Source: Acidobacteriota bacterium
GTDB taxonomy: Bacteria > Acidobacteriota > Polarisedimenticolia > J045
DNA: 33,251 bases
Assembly (NCBI GenBank): GCA_024763475.1
Contig: JANTFM010000006.1
Location: 1 to 33,251, forward strand
Direction: 5' to 3'
Under the pieces are notes generated by a model that did not search any database, had not been told where the DNA came from, and was given only the letters and a program-made list of their open reading frames with translations. Each line of letters opens with the position of its first letter. Within the stretch, counting starts at the first letter, position 1. The position numbers and the translations under genes were made by a program. Positions 25,968 to 33,251 of the stretch are shown in pieces.

Positions 25968-27137
25968 ATGAAGGAAACGCAGGGGGCTTCGAGGGCTTTT
26001 CTCGAACTCGGCAGGTATTTTCGTCAGTTGCGGGAGAAGCGCCATGTCAGCCAAGTGGAACTCGCCAGCCGTTCGAGCGGGGCGGCTTTCCCCGTGGACC
26101 AGAGCTACGTCTCCCGTCTTGAGCGCGGCGACGTTGCGGGGTCGGTAGGCAAATTCTTCACGGTCCTGTCTCTCGTCAACGCAGACTCCGCACAGGTCTC
26201 CGAACTCCTGCGCTTGGGCCCGGCATCCGGGGGCGCGGAAGAAGCATCGCTCGACGAGTGCCTTGCGCACGCCCGTTCCAGTGCAGAAAACGGTCAACTC
26301 ACGGAGTCTTTGAGTTGGGCGTTGAGCGCACTTTTTCAGGCAAATGCCTCAAGAGATGCGGAAGCGGAAGCCAGATGCTTGGTGAGCGCCTCCATTGTCC
26401 TGAAGAACCGCGGCGCCAGGGAGATAGCTCGTAGCCTTGCCTTTCGAGCATTAAACCTCACCGGGACCTCGAAAAAGGTGCGCCTGCAGGCCACGCTCCA
26501 AACAGCAGCATGTTGTCTGGAAATGGACGAACCGGTCACCGCCGAGCTGCTCCTGGATCATGTAGGAAAAGAGGACACGGCATCTTCACCAGAGCTCATG
26601 GCACAGACTTGGCACAACCTCGGGATCGCGCGTTACCTCAGTGCCAACCCTGATGGCGCCCTCGAAGCCTTCGAAGTGGCAGCCGACTATTACGTGCGGA
26701 CTTCTATTCCCAGCAACCATGCTCGCCTCGCTTCGTTGCGAGCAAAGATCCACGCCGAACAAGGGAATCGTGAGGCCGCGATCCTCTCGATCTCGAAAGC
26801 GTTTGAGCTAGTCGAAGTGGCGGGTCATGCCGTGACACGAGTACGCGTGCTGCTTGACGCAGGACGCATCGACATTCTTCTCGGTCGCTTCCAGCTCTCG
26901 CGGCGTTGGCTCATCCAAGCAGAGGAACTGGCCGAGAATCTCCATCACGCGGAGTTCCTTTTCGAGGCTCGTCTGTGGCGGCTGGATCTCGCCTACCGCG
27001 AGAAGGACAGGATGGGCGCAAGGCTACTGGCCCAGGTTCTTCGCAAGCAGAAACGGAGTCTGGAAACAGGAATTGTACTCAGCAAAGCTTACGATGGCCT
27101 TGTGGGAGCTACGGGAGATGGAGGACTGGAGCAATGA
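25968..27137 (+). CDS. XRE-family HTH regulator with TPR-like C-terminal domain
   Basis: I place the start at the ATG at 25968, which has GGAGGG 8 bases upstream; the ATG at 25950 has none. The 389-residue protein has an N-terminal XRE/Cro-type helix-turn-helix (about residues 8-65, with Leu-Arg-Glu-Lys-Arg, Ser-Gln-Val-Glu-Leu-Ala and Tyr-Val-Ser-Arg-Leu-Glu-Arg-Gly). The rest is helical and TPR-like, including Thr-Trp-His-Asn-Leu-Gly-Ile-Ala-Arg-Tyr followed by Ala-Leu-Glu-Ala-Phe. This layout resembles peptide- or ligand-sensing RRNPP-type regulators. Its stop overlaps the start of a secreted-protein gene (ATGA), so both are made together. The ligand is unknown. Confidence 0.8.
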   Translation: MKETQGASRAFLELGRYFRQLREKRHVSQVELASRSSGAAFPVDQSYVSRLERGDVAGSVGKFFTVLSLVNADSAQVSELLRLGPASGGAEEASLDECLAHARSSAENGQLTESLSWALSALFQANASRDAEAEARCLVSASIVLKNRGAREIARSLAFRALNLTGTSKKVRLQATLQTAACCLEMDEPVTAELLLDHVGKEDTASSPELMAQTWHNLGIARYLSANPDGALEAFEVAADYYVRTSIPSNHARLASLRAKIHAEQGNREAAILSISKAFELVEVAGHAVTRVRVLLDAGRIDILLGRFQLSRRWLIQAEELAENLHHAEFLFEARLWRLDLAYREKDRMGARLLAQVLRKQKRSLETGIVLSKAYDGLVGATGDGGLEQ

Positions 27138-28009
27138 TCCGCTACATCCAGACTGTTCTCATCGGCATGTTGTTCTGGACATCTGCCCTTATGCCCTGTG
27201 TGTACGCTGAAGTTGGGGCCAAGACGGCAGCACTTCAAAGCGGCGGCATTGTTTTCGAGCGCTTGGACGAGGCGGCATCTACGATCTGGAGGCTCGTGAG
27301 GCCCAGCGCCGGCCCAATCGCGCTCAACACGTCCGGAGAAGCGAACGGCGACCTGTCGCCCGACCTTCGAATCAACCCCCTCACAAGACGGCCCGAAGTC
27401 GTCTGGGCGTACTGGACCGGATCGAACTACGAGATCGCCTGGTCGTTTTTCGATGGAGAAACCTGGTCTTCTCCGCTTCTGCTGACGGACAGCCCCGCAG
27501 ATGATATTGAGCCGAAGCTCGCGTTCGATCACCTTGGCAACCTTGGGATCGCCTGGACTCGAATGGAGTCGGTGAGCCGTATCTGGTATTGCGAGAAAGA
27601 TCCAGAGGCGGGATGGTCTGGCGAGATTGTGGTCAGCAATGGCGAGAACCCCGCCAAGCAAGCCTCGATCGCTTGGGATGGTCTCATCCCGCGCATCAGT
27701 TTCCACGAAGACCTTTCGGGAGGCGGCGCCAGGATGATCGTCGCCGGAGGTGAAACACCAGATCCCTGGCCGCTCGCCTTCCTTCCCGAACTTGTGGCCA
27801 TGAGTACCTGGGAAGGGGAACTGGATCAGGGCCTGGATGTCACGCGAGGCAAGGTCTTCACAAGCTGGGTGGACTCGGCGTCTCATCTCGCCTTCTCTCG
27901 CCGGGTATACGGAAGCTGGCAGGTGCCGGAGTTCGAACCCTACGAAGGGGAAGATGACATTCCTCGCGCCAGGATCAGGATCAAATCGCGCGTCGGGAGC
28001 ACGCCCTGA
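27134..28009 (+). CDS. Secreted sialidase-like-repeat protein coupled to the regulator
   Basis: The ATG overlaps the regulator's TGA by four bases. The 291-residue product starts with a signal peptide (Ile-Arg-Tyr, a hydrophobic core, cleavage after Val-Tyr-Ala). The mature part has short repeated strands of the type Pro-Lys-Leu-Ala-Phe-Asp-x-x-Gly-Asn-Leu-Gly-Ile-Ala-Trp and Val-Val-Trp-Ala-Tyr-Trp, as in the BNR/Asp-box beta-propeller proteins common in environmental bacteria. At this size it is probably a partial or five-bladed propeller. No catalytic residues identified. Co-translation with the regulator suggests a functional link, for example a secreted sensor, effector or signal precursor. 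Confidence 0.72.
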   Translation: MIRYIQTVLIGMLFWTSALMPCVYAEVGAKTAALQSGGIVFERLDEAASTIWRLVRPSAGPIALNTSGEANGDLSPDLRINPLTRRPEVVWAYWTGSNYEIAWSFFDGETWSSPLLLTDSPADDIEPKLAFDHLGNLGIAWTRMESVSRIWYCEKDPEAGWSGEIVVSNGENPAKQASIAWDGLIPRISFHEDLSGGGARMIVAGGETPDPWPLAFLPELVAMSTWEGELDQGLDVTRGKVFTSWVDSASHLAFSRRVYGSWQVPEFEPYEGEDDIPRARIRIKSRVGSTP

Positions 28010-28605
28010 ACCATTTGGATGCGGCTCTTTTCTTGACGACGGAAAGAAGGGACGTTCGAACGAGAATCAGTTGTTTTCGATACGCAGCTTGCGCCCGCAG
28101 ATGTCTGCCATCGTCTCCGGTGGTCGCGTGGCATCTCGACTGACAGTGGTCAGCGTGAGGCGCCCGTTGTGTTGTCACGAAGAACCGAGCCTGGAAGAGG
28201 CCGGCTCGGAATATGGGCCTCAGAGAGACTCGACGCCCCGCCCGATACGAAGAGTATGATACCGCACCGTGATCTCGTGATCTCGCGACCACAGTGCACG
28301 ATCAACGGCGCTTCCGCGGCTGCCATGATCGCTCTCTCCGCCGTTGAAACACTGGTTTGGCCCTATCTGGCAGATTTTTCTTCCGCTGTTCACCCCCTTA
28401 ACGGATTGAGGCTTCTTGCCGTGCGGAGCCACGACAAGAAGCCTTAACCCGTTCGTGCGACGAGAAGTATCCAGGCTCGGCCACACAACCCCGACACGCT
28501 TGGGGTTCCAGACACGCGCGTCAGGGCTGATAACCCTCCCAAAGGCACCGGATGTCGAGCACCTCGATCTCGCCGAGCGCTGGCTGGACTCGATCTCGCC
28601 GGACG
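28010..28605. other. Gene-free interval with a strong hairpin
   Basis: Between the propeller-like gene and the sigma factor gene lie almost 600 bp with no supported gene. Minus-strand frames (for example ending near 28220) give peptides such as Tyr-His-Thr-Leu-Arg-Ile-Gly-Arg-Gly without any start or family, possibly a decayed insertion sequence. The hairpin at 28400-28453 is the main feature. Confidence 0.4.
28400..28453. repeat. Near-perfect 24-bp inverted repeat (hairpin)
   Basis: Arms 28400-28423 and 28430-28453 pair at 21 Watson-Crick positions, one G-T wobble and two mismatches, with a 6-base loop (CGGAGC). There is no T-run, so it is not a classical terminator; a mobile-element end, REP-type hairpin or bidirectional structural terminator are options. 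Confidence 0.75.
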
Positions 28606-29478
28606 CTAGCGACGCCGGGAGCGGGAACGGGCTTTCTTAGAGGGCGGCCGGAAACCCCGAGGACGACTGAACATCCGCCGCAGACGCATCTTGGCTTGGG
28701 TTTCGATCTGCCGAATTCGCTCACGGCTGACACCCATCTTCTCGCCGATTTCCTTGAGCGTAAGAATCGGGCAGCCATCCAGGCCGAAGCGGTGCTTGAT
28801 GACCGTACACTCCTGCTCGTTCAGGTGGCGCAGAGCCTCCACCACCAATCCGGCTCCCTCTCCACGCAGCAGCGAGTCTTCGGGGGAATCCGAATGATCA
28901 TCGACGAGGAAGTCACTGACGGGGGTCTTTCGCTCTTTGCCGACGGAATCGTCGATGGACATCTCACGGGAACTGACTTGAAGGGTCTGGTCCACCTTCT
29001 TGATCGGGACTTCGAGGCGGTCGCTGATCTCGTAACGCGCCGGAGTCCGGCCCAGCTCCTTTCGGAGCGCGAACTCGGCTTCGCGAACCTCCTTGACCTT
29101 CTTCATCTGGTAGGTTGGGACGCGGACGAGGTTCACCTGCTCCGCCAGTGCCTTGAGGATCGACTTGCGGATCCACCAGATCGCATAGGTGATGAACTTC
29201 GTTCCCTTCGAAGGATCGTAGCGGCGCGCCGCCTCGATCAGTCCGAGGTTGCCCTCGTTGAGCAGGTCTTCGAGGGGGAGCCCCAAGTTCCTATACTCAC
29301 TGGCAACTTTGACCACGAAGGAAAGGTTCGAGGCAACCAGCCTCTCGAACGCCTCGGTATCGCCCTCCCGCACCCGATGGGCCAAGCTCAACTCCTGCTC
29401 CTTGGTGAGGAGAGGATAGGCACGAATCTCGGTAAAGTAGCGACTGAGAACGGTCTTGTCGGCGTATTCCCTGGCCAT
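28606..29478 (-). CDS. Sigma-70 family factor (group 1/2 RpoD/RpoS-like)
   Basis: A 290-residue sigma factor with complete regions 1.2 to 4.2. Region 1.2 is Leu-Ser-Arg-Tyr-Phe; region 2 contains Asp-Leu-Leu-Asn-Glu-Gly-Asn-Leu-Gly-Leu and Tyr-Ala-Ile-Trp-Trp-Ile-Arg, which contact core polymerase and the -10 element; region 3 follows; region 4.2 carries the -35-binding helix-turn-helix with Val-Ser-Arg-Glu-Arg-Ile-Arg-Gln-Ile-Glu. The tail is very basic (Arg/Lys/Ser). It is shorter than housekeeping sigma factors, which have long N-terminal region 1.1, so it is probably a group-2 (stress or alternative) factor. ATG with GGGAG 4-5 bases upstream. Its long leader (to about 29760) holds two hairpins. 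Confidence 0.92.
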   Translation of the reverse strand: MAREYADKTVLSRYFTEIRAYPLLTKEQELSLAHRVREGDTEAFERLVASNLSFVVKVASEYRNLGLPLEDLLNEGNLGLIEAARRYDPSKGTKFITYAIWWIRKSILKALAEQVNLVRVPTYQMKKVKEVREAEFALRKELGRTPARYEISDRLEVPIKKVDQTLQVSSREMSIDDSVGKERKTPVSDFLVDDHSDSPEDSLLRGEGAGLVVEALRHLNEQECTVIKHRFGLDGCPILTLKEIGEKMGVSRERIRQIETQAKMRLRRMFSRPRGFRPPSKKARSRSRRR

Positions 29479-29542
29479 GCAGCTCCCGTCTTCACCCCGG
29501 TGGCGCGTTGAGACTCCTGCCTGACCCCGACTCGAGAAGGCT

Positions 29543-29570
29543 CCTGACCGATCAAAATCGGCGTCTCAGG
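29543..29570 (-). repeat. Interrupted hairpin in the sigma factor leader
   Basis: CCTGA-CCGAT and ATCGG-N4-TCAGG form a 10-bp stem with a 4-base bulge. Together with the hairpin at 29655-29684 it could control translation of the sigma factor. Confidence 0.4.
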
Positions 29571-29587
29571 ACACTCCGTCACTGCCA

Positions 29588-29755
29588 TCAGGATCCGACC
29601 TGCAGCTCCCTTCCCGCCTTTGCCGTCCTCCCGAACGGTTCCTTCCCCAGCTCGAACGGAACTCCCCTTTCTGTTCCGTTCGCCCAGAACTGTTCGACGT
29701 CTTCCAGAGAAATCCGCTCCTGTTCAGAGCATCCGGAACCCGCCAGCAATTCCAT
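29588..29755 (-). CDS. Possible small lipoprotein or remnant upstream of the sigma factor gene
   Basis: A 55-codon frame starts at the ATG at 29755. Upstream in frame (TTG at 29770) the translation continues as a hydrophobic stretch ending Leu-Leu-Ala-Gly-Ser-Gly-Cys-Ser, which looks like a lipoprotein signal with a lipobox Cys. No conventional start with a positive n-region and no ribosome-binding site is present, so this may be a decayed gene or coincidental. The mature part is charged with no known domain. Confidence 0.25.
   Translation of the reverse strand: MELLAGSGCSEQERISLEDVEQFWANGTERGVPFELGKEPFGRTAKAGRELQVGS
29655..29684 (-). repeat. Perfect 10-bp inverted repeat in the sigma factor leader
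   Basis: CGAACGGAAC (29655-29664) and GTTCCGTTCG (29675-29684) flank a 10-base loop that reads AGAAAGGGGA on the mRNA. It is in the leader of the sigma factor transcript or in the tail of the small ORF at 29588-29755. Confidence 0.65.
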
Positions 29756-29768
29756 GGCCGCTATGACC

Positions 29769-29798
29769 AATATGACGGATCGACAGGCCGTTAGTCAA
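29769..29798 (-). promoter_or_regulatory. Sigma-70 promoter upstream of the sigma factor gene
   Basis: TTGACT (29793-29798, 5/6) and CATATT (29769-29774, 4/6) are 18 bp apart on the minus strand. The transcript start near 29,762 would give the sigma factor a leader of about 285 bases. Confidence 0.5.
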
Positions 29799-29867
29799 TA
29801 GCAAGGGGAGAATTGAGGGATTTTCGCCGCCGAGACGCAACGCGATCCACGACACCCCAGCGAGACC

Positions 29868-30587
29868 CTAGTGGACATCCCACGGGCCCCTGCGCCCCCC
29901 GTTGTGCACATCGAAAGACCTGCGCTTGCGGAACCAACTCTTGGGGCCACCCCCGCGCGATCCTCCTCCACCACGAATCATCTGCAGGTAGAGGTACGCC
30001 GCGCCCATCCCTCCGAGATGTGCAAGATACGCGACGCCACCACCCCGATCGACGAGCGCCCCGTAGAGGTTCAGCACGAGATAGACCGCTGCGAGAACCC
30101 AGGCCCGAATGGGTATGGGTATGGGGAACATGATCAGCTGGCGTTTTGGGAAGAGGATCGCGAACGCCAGGACAACACCAAGGACGCCTCCCGAGGCCCC
30201 GATAACGGGAACCGTACTCCCGACGAGTAGCCCAACCACGCCATAGAGCAACCCACCGCCCAAGACGCAGGCGATAAAAAAGCGCAAGAAGCCCTTAGAA
30301 CCGAGAGCTCGCTCGACATCACCCCCGAAGAAGTACAAGCCAAGACAATTCATCCCGAGATGCCAGAGGTTGCCCATCTGGGGACTCGCGATGCTCCCAT
30401 GCAGCAAGCCGTAACTGAGAAACTGCCAGAGAGCAAAGTGCTTGAGGCCCGGGGGTGAGAGCGCCAGCCACCACACGAGTTCCACCAGGCCCATCACTTG
30501 CATCGCGGTTTGAACAACAAATGCGATACCGAGAGCCATCAGGATCTTGCGAACCATCGGGGTCAGCGGCGGAAACGCGAACTGCAT
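29868..30587 (-). CDS. Rhomboid-family intramembrane serine protease
   Basis: A rhomboid protease that cleaves transmembrane substrates within the inner membrane. The catalytic pair is present: Gly-Ala-Ser-Gly (Ser 132 from the chosen start) and Ala-His-Leu-Gly-Gly (His 190). The usual Asn-Leu-Trp-His-Leu-Gly-Met-Asn motif in TM2 supplies the oxyanion Asn/His. Six hydrophobic segments are seen. The start is uncertain: the ATG at 30587 has a strong GGAGGAGG 6 bases upstream, whereas the ATG at 30623 lacks a site but adds a Gly-rich leader (Ser-Asn-Tyr-Arg-Gly-Ser-Tyr-Gly) that some relatives have. The C-terminus is Gly/Arg-rich and cytoplasmic. It is divergent from the GGDEF-EAL gene. Confidence 0.92.
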   Translation of the reverse strand: MQFAFPPLTPMVRKILMALGIAFVVQTAMQVMGLVELVWWLALSPPGLKHFALWQFLSYGLLHGSIASPQMGNLWHLGMNCLGLYFFGGDVERALGSKGFLRFFIACVLGGGLLYGVVGLLVGSTVPVIGASGGVLGVVLAFAILFPKRQLIMFPIPIPIRAWVLAAVYLVLNLYGALVDRGGGVAYLAHLGGMGAAYLYLQMIRGGGGSRGGGPKSWFRKRRSFDVHNGGRRGPWDVH

Positions 30588-30743
30588 CCCGCCTCCTCCG
30601 TAGGAACCTCTGTAGTTGGACATGGAGGGAGATTACATCGCTTTTGGCAACGAGACCGCCCCGAGCGGTGTCAAAAACTTGACGATTTCACTGGAATCAT
30701 CCGGCTCAAGGCACAAATTAGCCGATAGAAAGGAAGCGCCCGC

Positions 30744-32390
30744 ATGCCGCGTAGGAAGGCATTCACACTGGCGGATGACTCCGGGAAAGTGCTGCAAGAG
30801 TTGGAGGAAGCCCTCGAACGGTCTTCAGCAGTCCCGGGTGTCGAGTCGGCTAGCGCCGTGGAGGCGCTGAACTCCCTGGTCAAGGGAGACGTGGAAGCCT
30901 GCATCACCAAGGGTCCGCTCGACTGGGAACTGCTGCAGAATGCCCGGAAGGCCGGCCTGGAGCTGGCGATGGCCGTCTTCACGCCGTCGGCAGTCGAGGC
31001 GAAGAGCGACGCTGCCATGGTCGACAGCGAGGAGGCTGCCGCTCCGCCCCTCCGGCCACTGCCCACGACCTACTATGACCCCCTCACCGGGTTGCCCAAC
31101 CGGAGCCTGTTCACCCAGTGGCTCTCGCGCGCCATCGTGCGCTCCGAGCGGCAGGACCGGTACCGTTTCGCCGTGCTGCTCCTCGACCTGGATCGTTTCA
31201 AGATCATCAACGACAGCCTCGGCTACGACACCGGTGACCAGTTGCTGATCGCGGTGGCCAGACGCCTGCTCAAGCATCTCAGGTTCTCGGATGCGGTGGC
31301 CCGCATCTCGGGCGACGAGTTCACCATCCTCTTGGACGATATCGAAGATGTGTCCGACGCGGTGCGCATCTCGGAACGTGTTCACCTCGCGCTGCAGGAC
31401 CCGTTCTTCCTCGGCGGGCAGGAGGTCTTCCCCACCGTCAGCATCGGCATCGCCCTGAGCGCCAGCGGCTACGACCGCCCGGACGAAATGCTCCAGGATG
31501 CCGAGACTGCGATGTACCGCGCCAAGACGGCCGAAGCGGGTTACGAGATCTTCGACCCGGACATGCGGCGCATGGCGAGGGAGAAACTCCTGCTCGAGTC
31601 GGATCTGCGCCGTGCGGTCGAACGCCGAGAGTTCGTGCTCTTCTACCAGCCCATCGTCTCCCTCGAAGAGAAAAGCGTCATCGGCTTCGAGGCCCTGGTC
31701 CGGTGGATCCACCCCGTCAGGGGCTTTGTCTCGCCCGGCGACTTCATTCCGGTCGCGGAGGAGACGGGGCAGATCGTGCAGATCGGTGCGTGGGTTCTCG
31801 AAGAAGCCTGCCGGCAGATGGCACGTTGGACCGAGGAGATTCCCGGGGCGCAGTCACTCGTCATGAACGTCAACCTGTCGCGAAAGCAGCTCGCGGAGCC
31901 GGACATTGTCCAGCAGGTGGGCCGCGTGATTCGAATGACCGGCGTCGATCCCAGCCTGCTCCACCTGGAGATCACCGAGAGCATGGTCATGGAGAACACG
32001 AACTCCGCCGTCGATACGTTGATGCAACTGCGAGAGCTTGGCACCCAGATCGCCATCGACGATTTCGGTACCGGCTACTCCTCTCTGAGCTGTCTGCACC
32101 GCCTGCCGATCCAGACGATCAAGATCGACCGCTCCTTCGTCTCCCGCATGGGGCTCGATGTCGAGAGTTCGGAGATCGTGCGAACGATCGTCTCGCTCTC
32201 GGGCAGCCTCGGCAAGCAGGTTGTCGCGGAAGGCATCGAGACCCTGGACCAACTCTCCCGGCTCGAGTCTCTTGGGTGCAACAATGCTCAGGGATTCCTC
32301 TTCTCGCGACCGGTTGCCGCCGACGAAGCCGGGAAGCTGATCGGCACCAACCTTTTCAACTTCGCCGAAGCGGAGCTGGTGTCAAGCTAG
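30744..32390 (+). CDS. GGDEF-EAL c-di-GMP cyclase/phosphodiesterase
   Basis: A 548-residue cytoplasmic protein; the ATG has AAGGAAG 8 bases upstream. Residues 1-110 are an unrecognised alpha-helical region. The GGDEF domain (about 112-275) has Asp-Pro-Leu-Thr-Gly-Leu-Pro-Asn-Arg and an active-site motif that reads Ser-Gly-Asp-Glu-Phe (189-193), a variant seen in many dual-domain proteins and often still active. The product-inhibition site Arg-x-x-Asp sits at the canonical position (180-183). The EAL domain (about 295-535) is intact: Glu-Ala-Leu-Val-Arg-Trp (316-), Asp-Asp-Phe-Gly-Thr-Gly-Tyr-Ser-Ser-Leu, Lys-Ile-Asp-Arg-Ser-Phe-Val and Val-Ala-Glu-Gly-Ile-Glu. Phosphodiesterase activity is expected; cyclase activity is possible. 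Confidence 0.95.
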   Translation: MPRRKAFTLADDSGKVLQELEEALERSSAVPGVESASAVEALNSLVKGDVEACITKGPLDWELLQNARKAGLELAMAVFTPSAVEAKSDAAMVDSEEAAAPPLRPLPTTYYDPLTGLPNRSLFTQWLSRAIVRSERQDRYRFAVLLLDLDRFKIINDSLGYDTGDQLLIAVARRLLKHLRFSDAVARISGDEFTILLDDIEDVSDAVRISERVHLALQDPFFLGGQEVFPTVSIGIALSASGYDRPDEMLQDAETAMYRAKTAEAGYEIFDPDMRRMAREKLLLESDLRRAVERREFVLFYQPIVSLEEKSVIGFEALVRWIHPVRGFVSPGDFIPVAEETGQIVQIGAWVLEEACRQMARWTEEIPGAQSLVMNVNLSRKQLAEPDIVQQVGRVIRMTGVDPSLLHLEITESMVMENTNSAVDTLMQLRELGTQIAIDDFGTGYSSLSCLHRLPIQTIKIDRSFVSRMGLDVESSEIVRTIVSLSGSLGKQVVAEGIETLDQLSRLESLGCNNAQGFLFSRPVAADEAGKLIGTNLFNFAEAELVSS

Positions 32391-32456
32391 CGCGCCTGAC
32401 GGAACACTCGTTTCCCGCGGCAGATGACGGTGCAGACTCCTGGACTCAACCCCAGC

Positions 32457-33059
32457 TCAAGGACGCTCGATCTCTGCCGTACCCTCGCGGTGATGCACAT
32501 AGATCCAGGCGCGGCCCGCAGGAAACACCCCGAACGCACGATCTGACCGGCCCTCCGCCCGGCACCCACTCTTCCGGGGAATGCCGCACTGGAAGGTCTC
32601 ACGCTGCGTGCCCGCCTCGAGAACCCAACGATAGGCCCAGACGTTTCGCTCGTTCTCCACCTCCGCGTTGATCTCGTTGGCTCCGTCATGCAGGAAGGGG
32701 CCCAGATCGACCCATCCGGCCTTGAGTTCCCCGGGCGAGGCCACCTCATCTCCATCCACGTAGATGCGTACCTTGTCGTCCGCCCCAAAGACCCGCACGC
32801 GAACCTTGATCGGGGGCAGGACGTCCTCGCCAAAGCGGATTGCAGCGACGGAAGACCTGGGGATCGTCTCGTGCCCACCATCCTCATGCTCGATCGTGAG
32901 CCGCTGCTTGGACAGATCAAGAACGCGGCAGACGATCTCACTGCCATCGCGCAGGGTCACCTGGTCCATCTCGGCCAGCACGGTCGCGGGCAGGACGAGC
33001 GCGAACAGCAGCAGGACCCAGGCACGGGTCACCTTTCGTGATTCTCCGATGCGGGACAT
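32457..33059 (-). CDS. Secreted protein with a small beta-barrel N-terminal domain
   Basis: I place the start at the ATG at 33059, with AAGGAG 6 bases upstream; the longer frame to 33122 adds an unlikely leader. The 200-residue product has a signal peptide (Arg/Lys, Leu-rich core, cleavage after Val-Leu-Ala). Next comes a short beta-strand domain of the type Val-Thr-Leu-Arg-Asp-Gly-Ser-Glu-Ile, ending Ile-Pro-Arg-Ser-Ser-Val-Ala-Ala-Ile-Arg-Phe, which resembles the Sm/SH3-like repeat of many secreted proteins in environmental bacteria. A second beta-rich part follows (about 75-150; Val-Tyr-Val-Asp-Gly-Asp and Asn-Glu-Ile-Asn strands). Cellular role unknown. Divergent from the partial gene at 33140. 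Confidence 0.7.
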   Translation of the reverse strand: MSRIGESRKVTRAWVLLLFALVLPATVLAEMDQVTLRDGSEIVCRVLDLSKQRLTIEHEDGGHETIPRSSVAAIRFGEDVLPPIKVRVRVFGADDKVRIYVDGDEVASPGELKAGWVDLGPFLHDGANEINAEVENERNVWAYRWVLEAGTQRETFQCGIPRKSGCRAEGRSDRAFGVFPAGRAWIYVHHREGTAEIERP

Positions 33060-33139
33060 GACAGCTCCTTTCTCCTCCGGCAAAGCGCTCCTCTTCTCTA
33101 CCCTCAACACCCACGAGAACAAGGAGGAGGCATCTCATC

Positions 33140-33251
33140 ATGGCAGCAAGCACTCATTCCGGCATCCTTCCGGCTGACGAGCTCCTTCGTGAACTGCTGC
33201 GCAAGGAACTCACACACACCGAGCTCCGCATCCCTGCGGACGAGGACCTCG
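33140..33251 (+). CDS. 5' end of an unidentified gene, cut by the window edge
   Basis: ATG at 33140 follows AAGGAGGAGG with 9-10 bases between, and the frame stays open for the remaining 37 codons. The peptide begins Met-Ala-Ala-Ser-Thr-His-Ser-Gly and continues Glu-Leu-Leu-Arg-Glu-Leu-Leu-Arg-Lys-Glu-Leu, a likely helix. It has no signal peptide and no motif I can assign. The gene is divergent from the secreted protein gene at 32457-33059, with an 80-bp spacer that must hold both promoters. Confidence 0.55.
   Translation, partial: MAASTHSGILPADELLRELLRKELTHTELRIPADEDL

Noticed and set aside
27925-27950. tRNA T-arm-like sequence GAGTTCGAACCC
   Set aside because: It lies inside the coding frame of the secreted protein and has no other tRNA arms around it.
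28400-28453. Integron attC site
   Set aside because: The arms carry no proper R'/R'' core pair and the fold is continuous rather than bulged as in attC.

Overview
The window is GC-rich bacterial chromosome from a Gram-negative-type organism. It holds about 22 protein genes and no rRNA or tRNA that I can support. Several features point away from the well-known Proteobacteria and toward a deep-branching, free-living lineage: an S55/SpoIVB-type secreted protein next to a propeller protein, a Ser/Thr kinase fused to a sigma-54 activator, a SelB, and many secreted proteins of unknown function. A FCB-group (Krumholzibacteriota/Eisenbacteria-like), acidobacterial or deltaproteobacterial relative would fit. 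This placement is an inference and could be wrong.

Left part (1-6,000). An 87-bp tandem repeat array opens the window. It is followed on the minus strand by a two-gene thiol/permease unit (thioredoxin-fold CPTC protein plus CcdA/ArsG-like permease), two tandem inverted-repeat elements, and an NSS sodium symporter. A ClC-type anion transporter with CBS and RCK_C domains diverges on the plus strand. It converges on the tail of a minus-strand operon: S55 protein, secreted beta-propeller protein, CrcB/Fluc fluoride channel, DUF190 protein.

Middle (10,600-23,400). A small lipoprotein gene precedes an array of thirteen 13-bp degenerate palindromes. Directly after the array, with an apparent leaderless start, lies a 1,593-residue regulator: Ser/Thr kinase, NTPase, TPR-like region, GAF, sigma-54 AAA+ domain, Fis helix-turn-helix. 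A 1-kb gene-free interval follows, with a terminator-like hairpin, an excellent sigma-54 promoter match and a 26/52-bp repeat array. Next, on the minus strand, is an operon with tight junctions: hybrid histidine kinase-receiver, selB (ATGA overlap), tatA, and a ChaN/TIKI-superfamily protein. The ChaN-like protein appears to start at CTG and would lose its first conserved motif at any conventional start.

Right part (24,000-33,251). An accessory-looking stretch holds two secreted proteins of unknown function and an XRE-TPR regulator coupled by ATGA overlap to a further secreted protein. Distinctive repeated operator-like sequences lie upstream (11-bp direct repeats; a cluster of ATCGT half-sites). 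After a gene-free gap with a strong hairpin come a primary-type sigma factor with a structured leader, a rhomboid protease, a GGDEF-EAL c-di-GMP enzyme, a secreted DUF-like protein, and the first 37 codons of a divergent gene cut by the window edge.

The recurrent theme is intergenic arrays of short repeats, several built on a GGTG-N5-CACC palindrome, next to ordinary housekeeping and signalling genes. The strongest candidates for something undescribed are the palindrome family and its array in front of the kinase/sigma-54 regulator, the XRE-TPR/secreted-protein module with its operator cluster, and the kinase-selB-tatA-ChaN operon.
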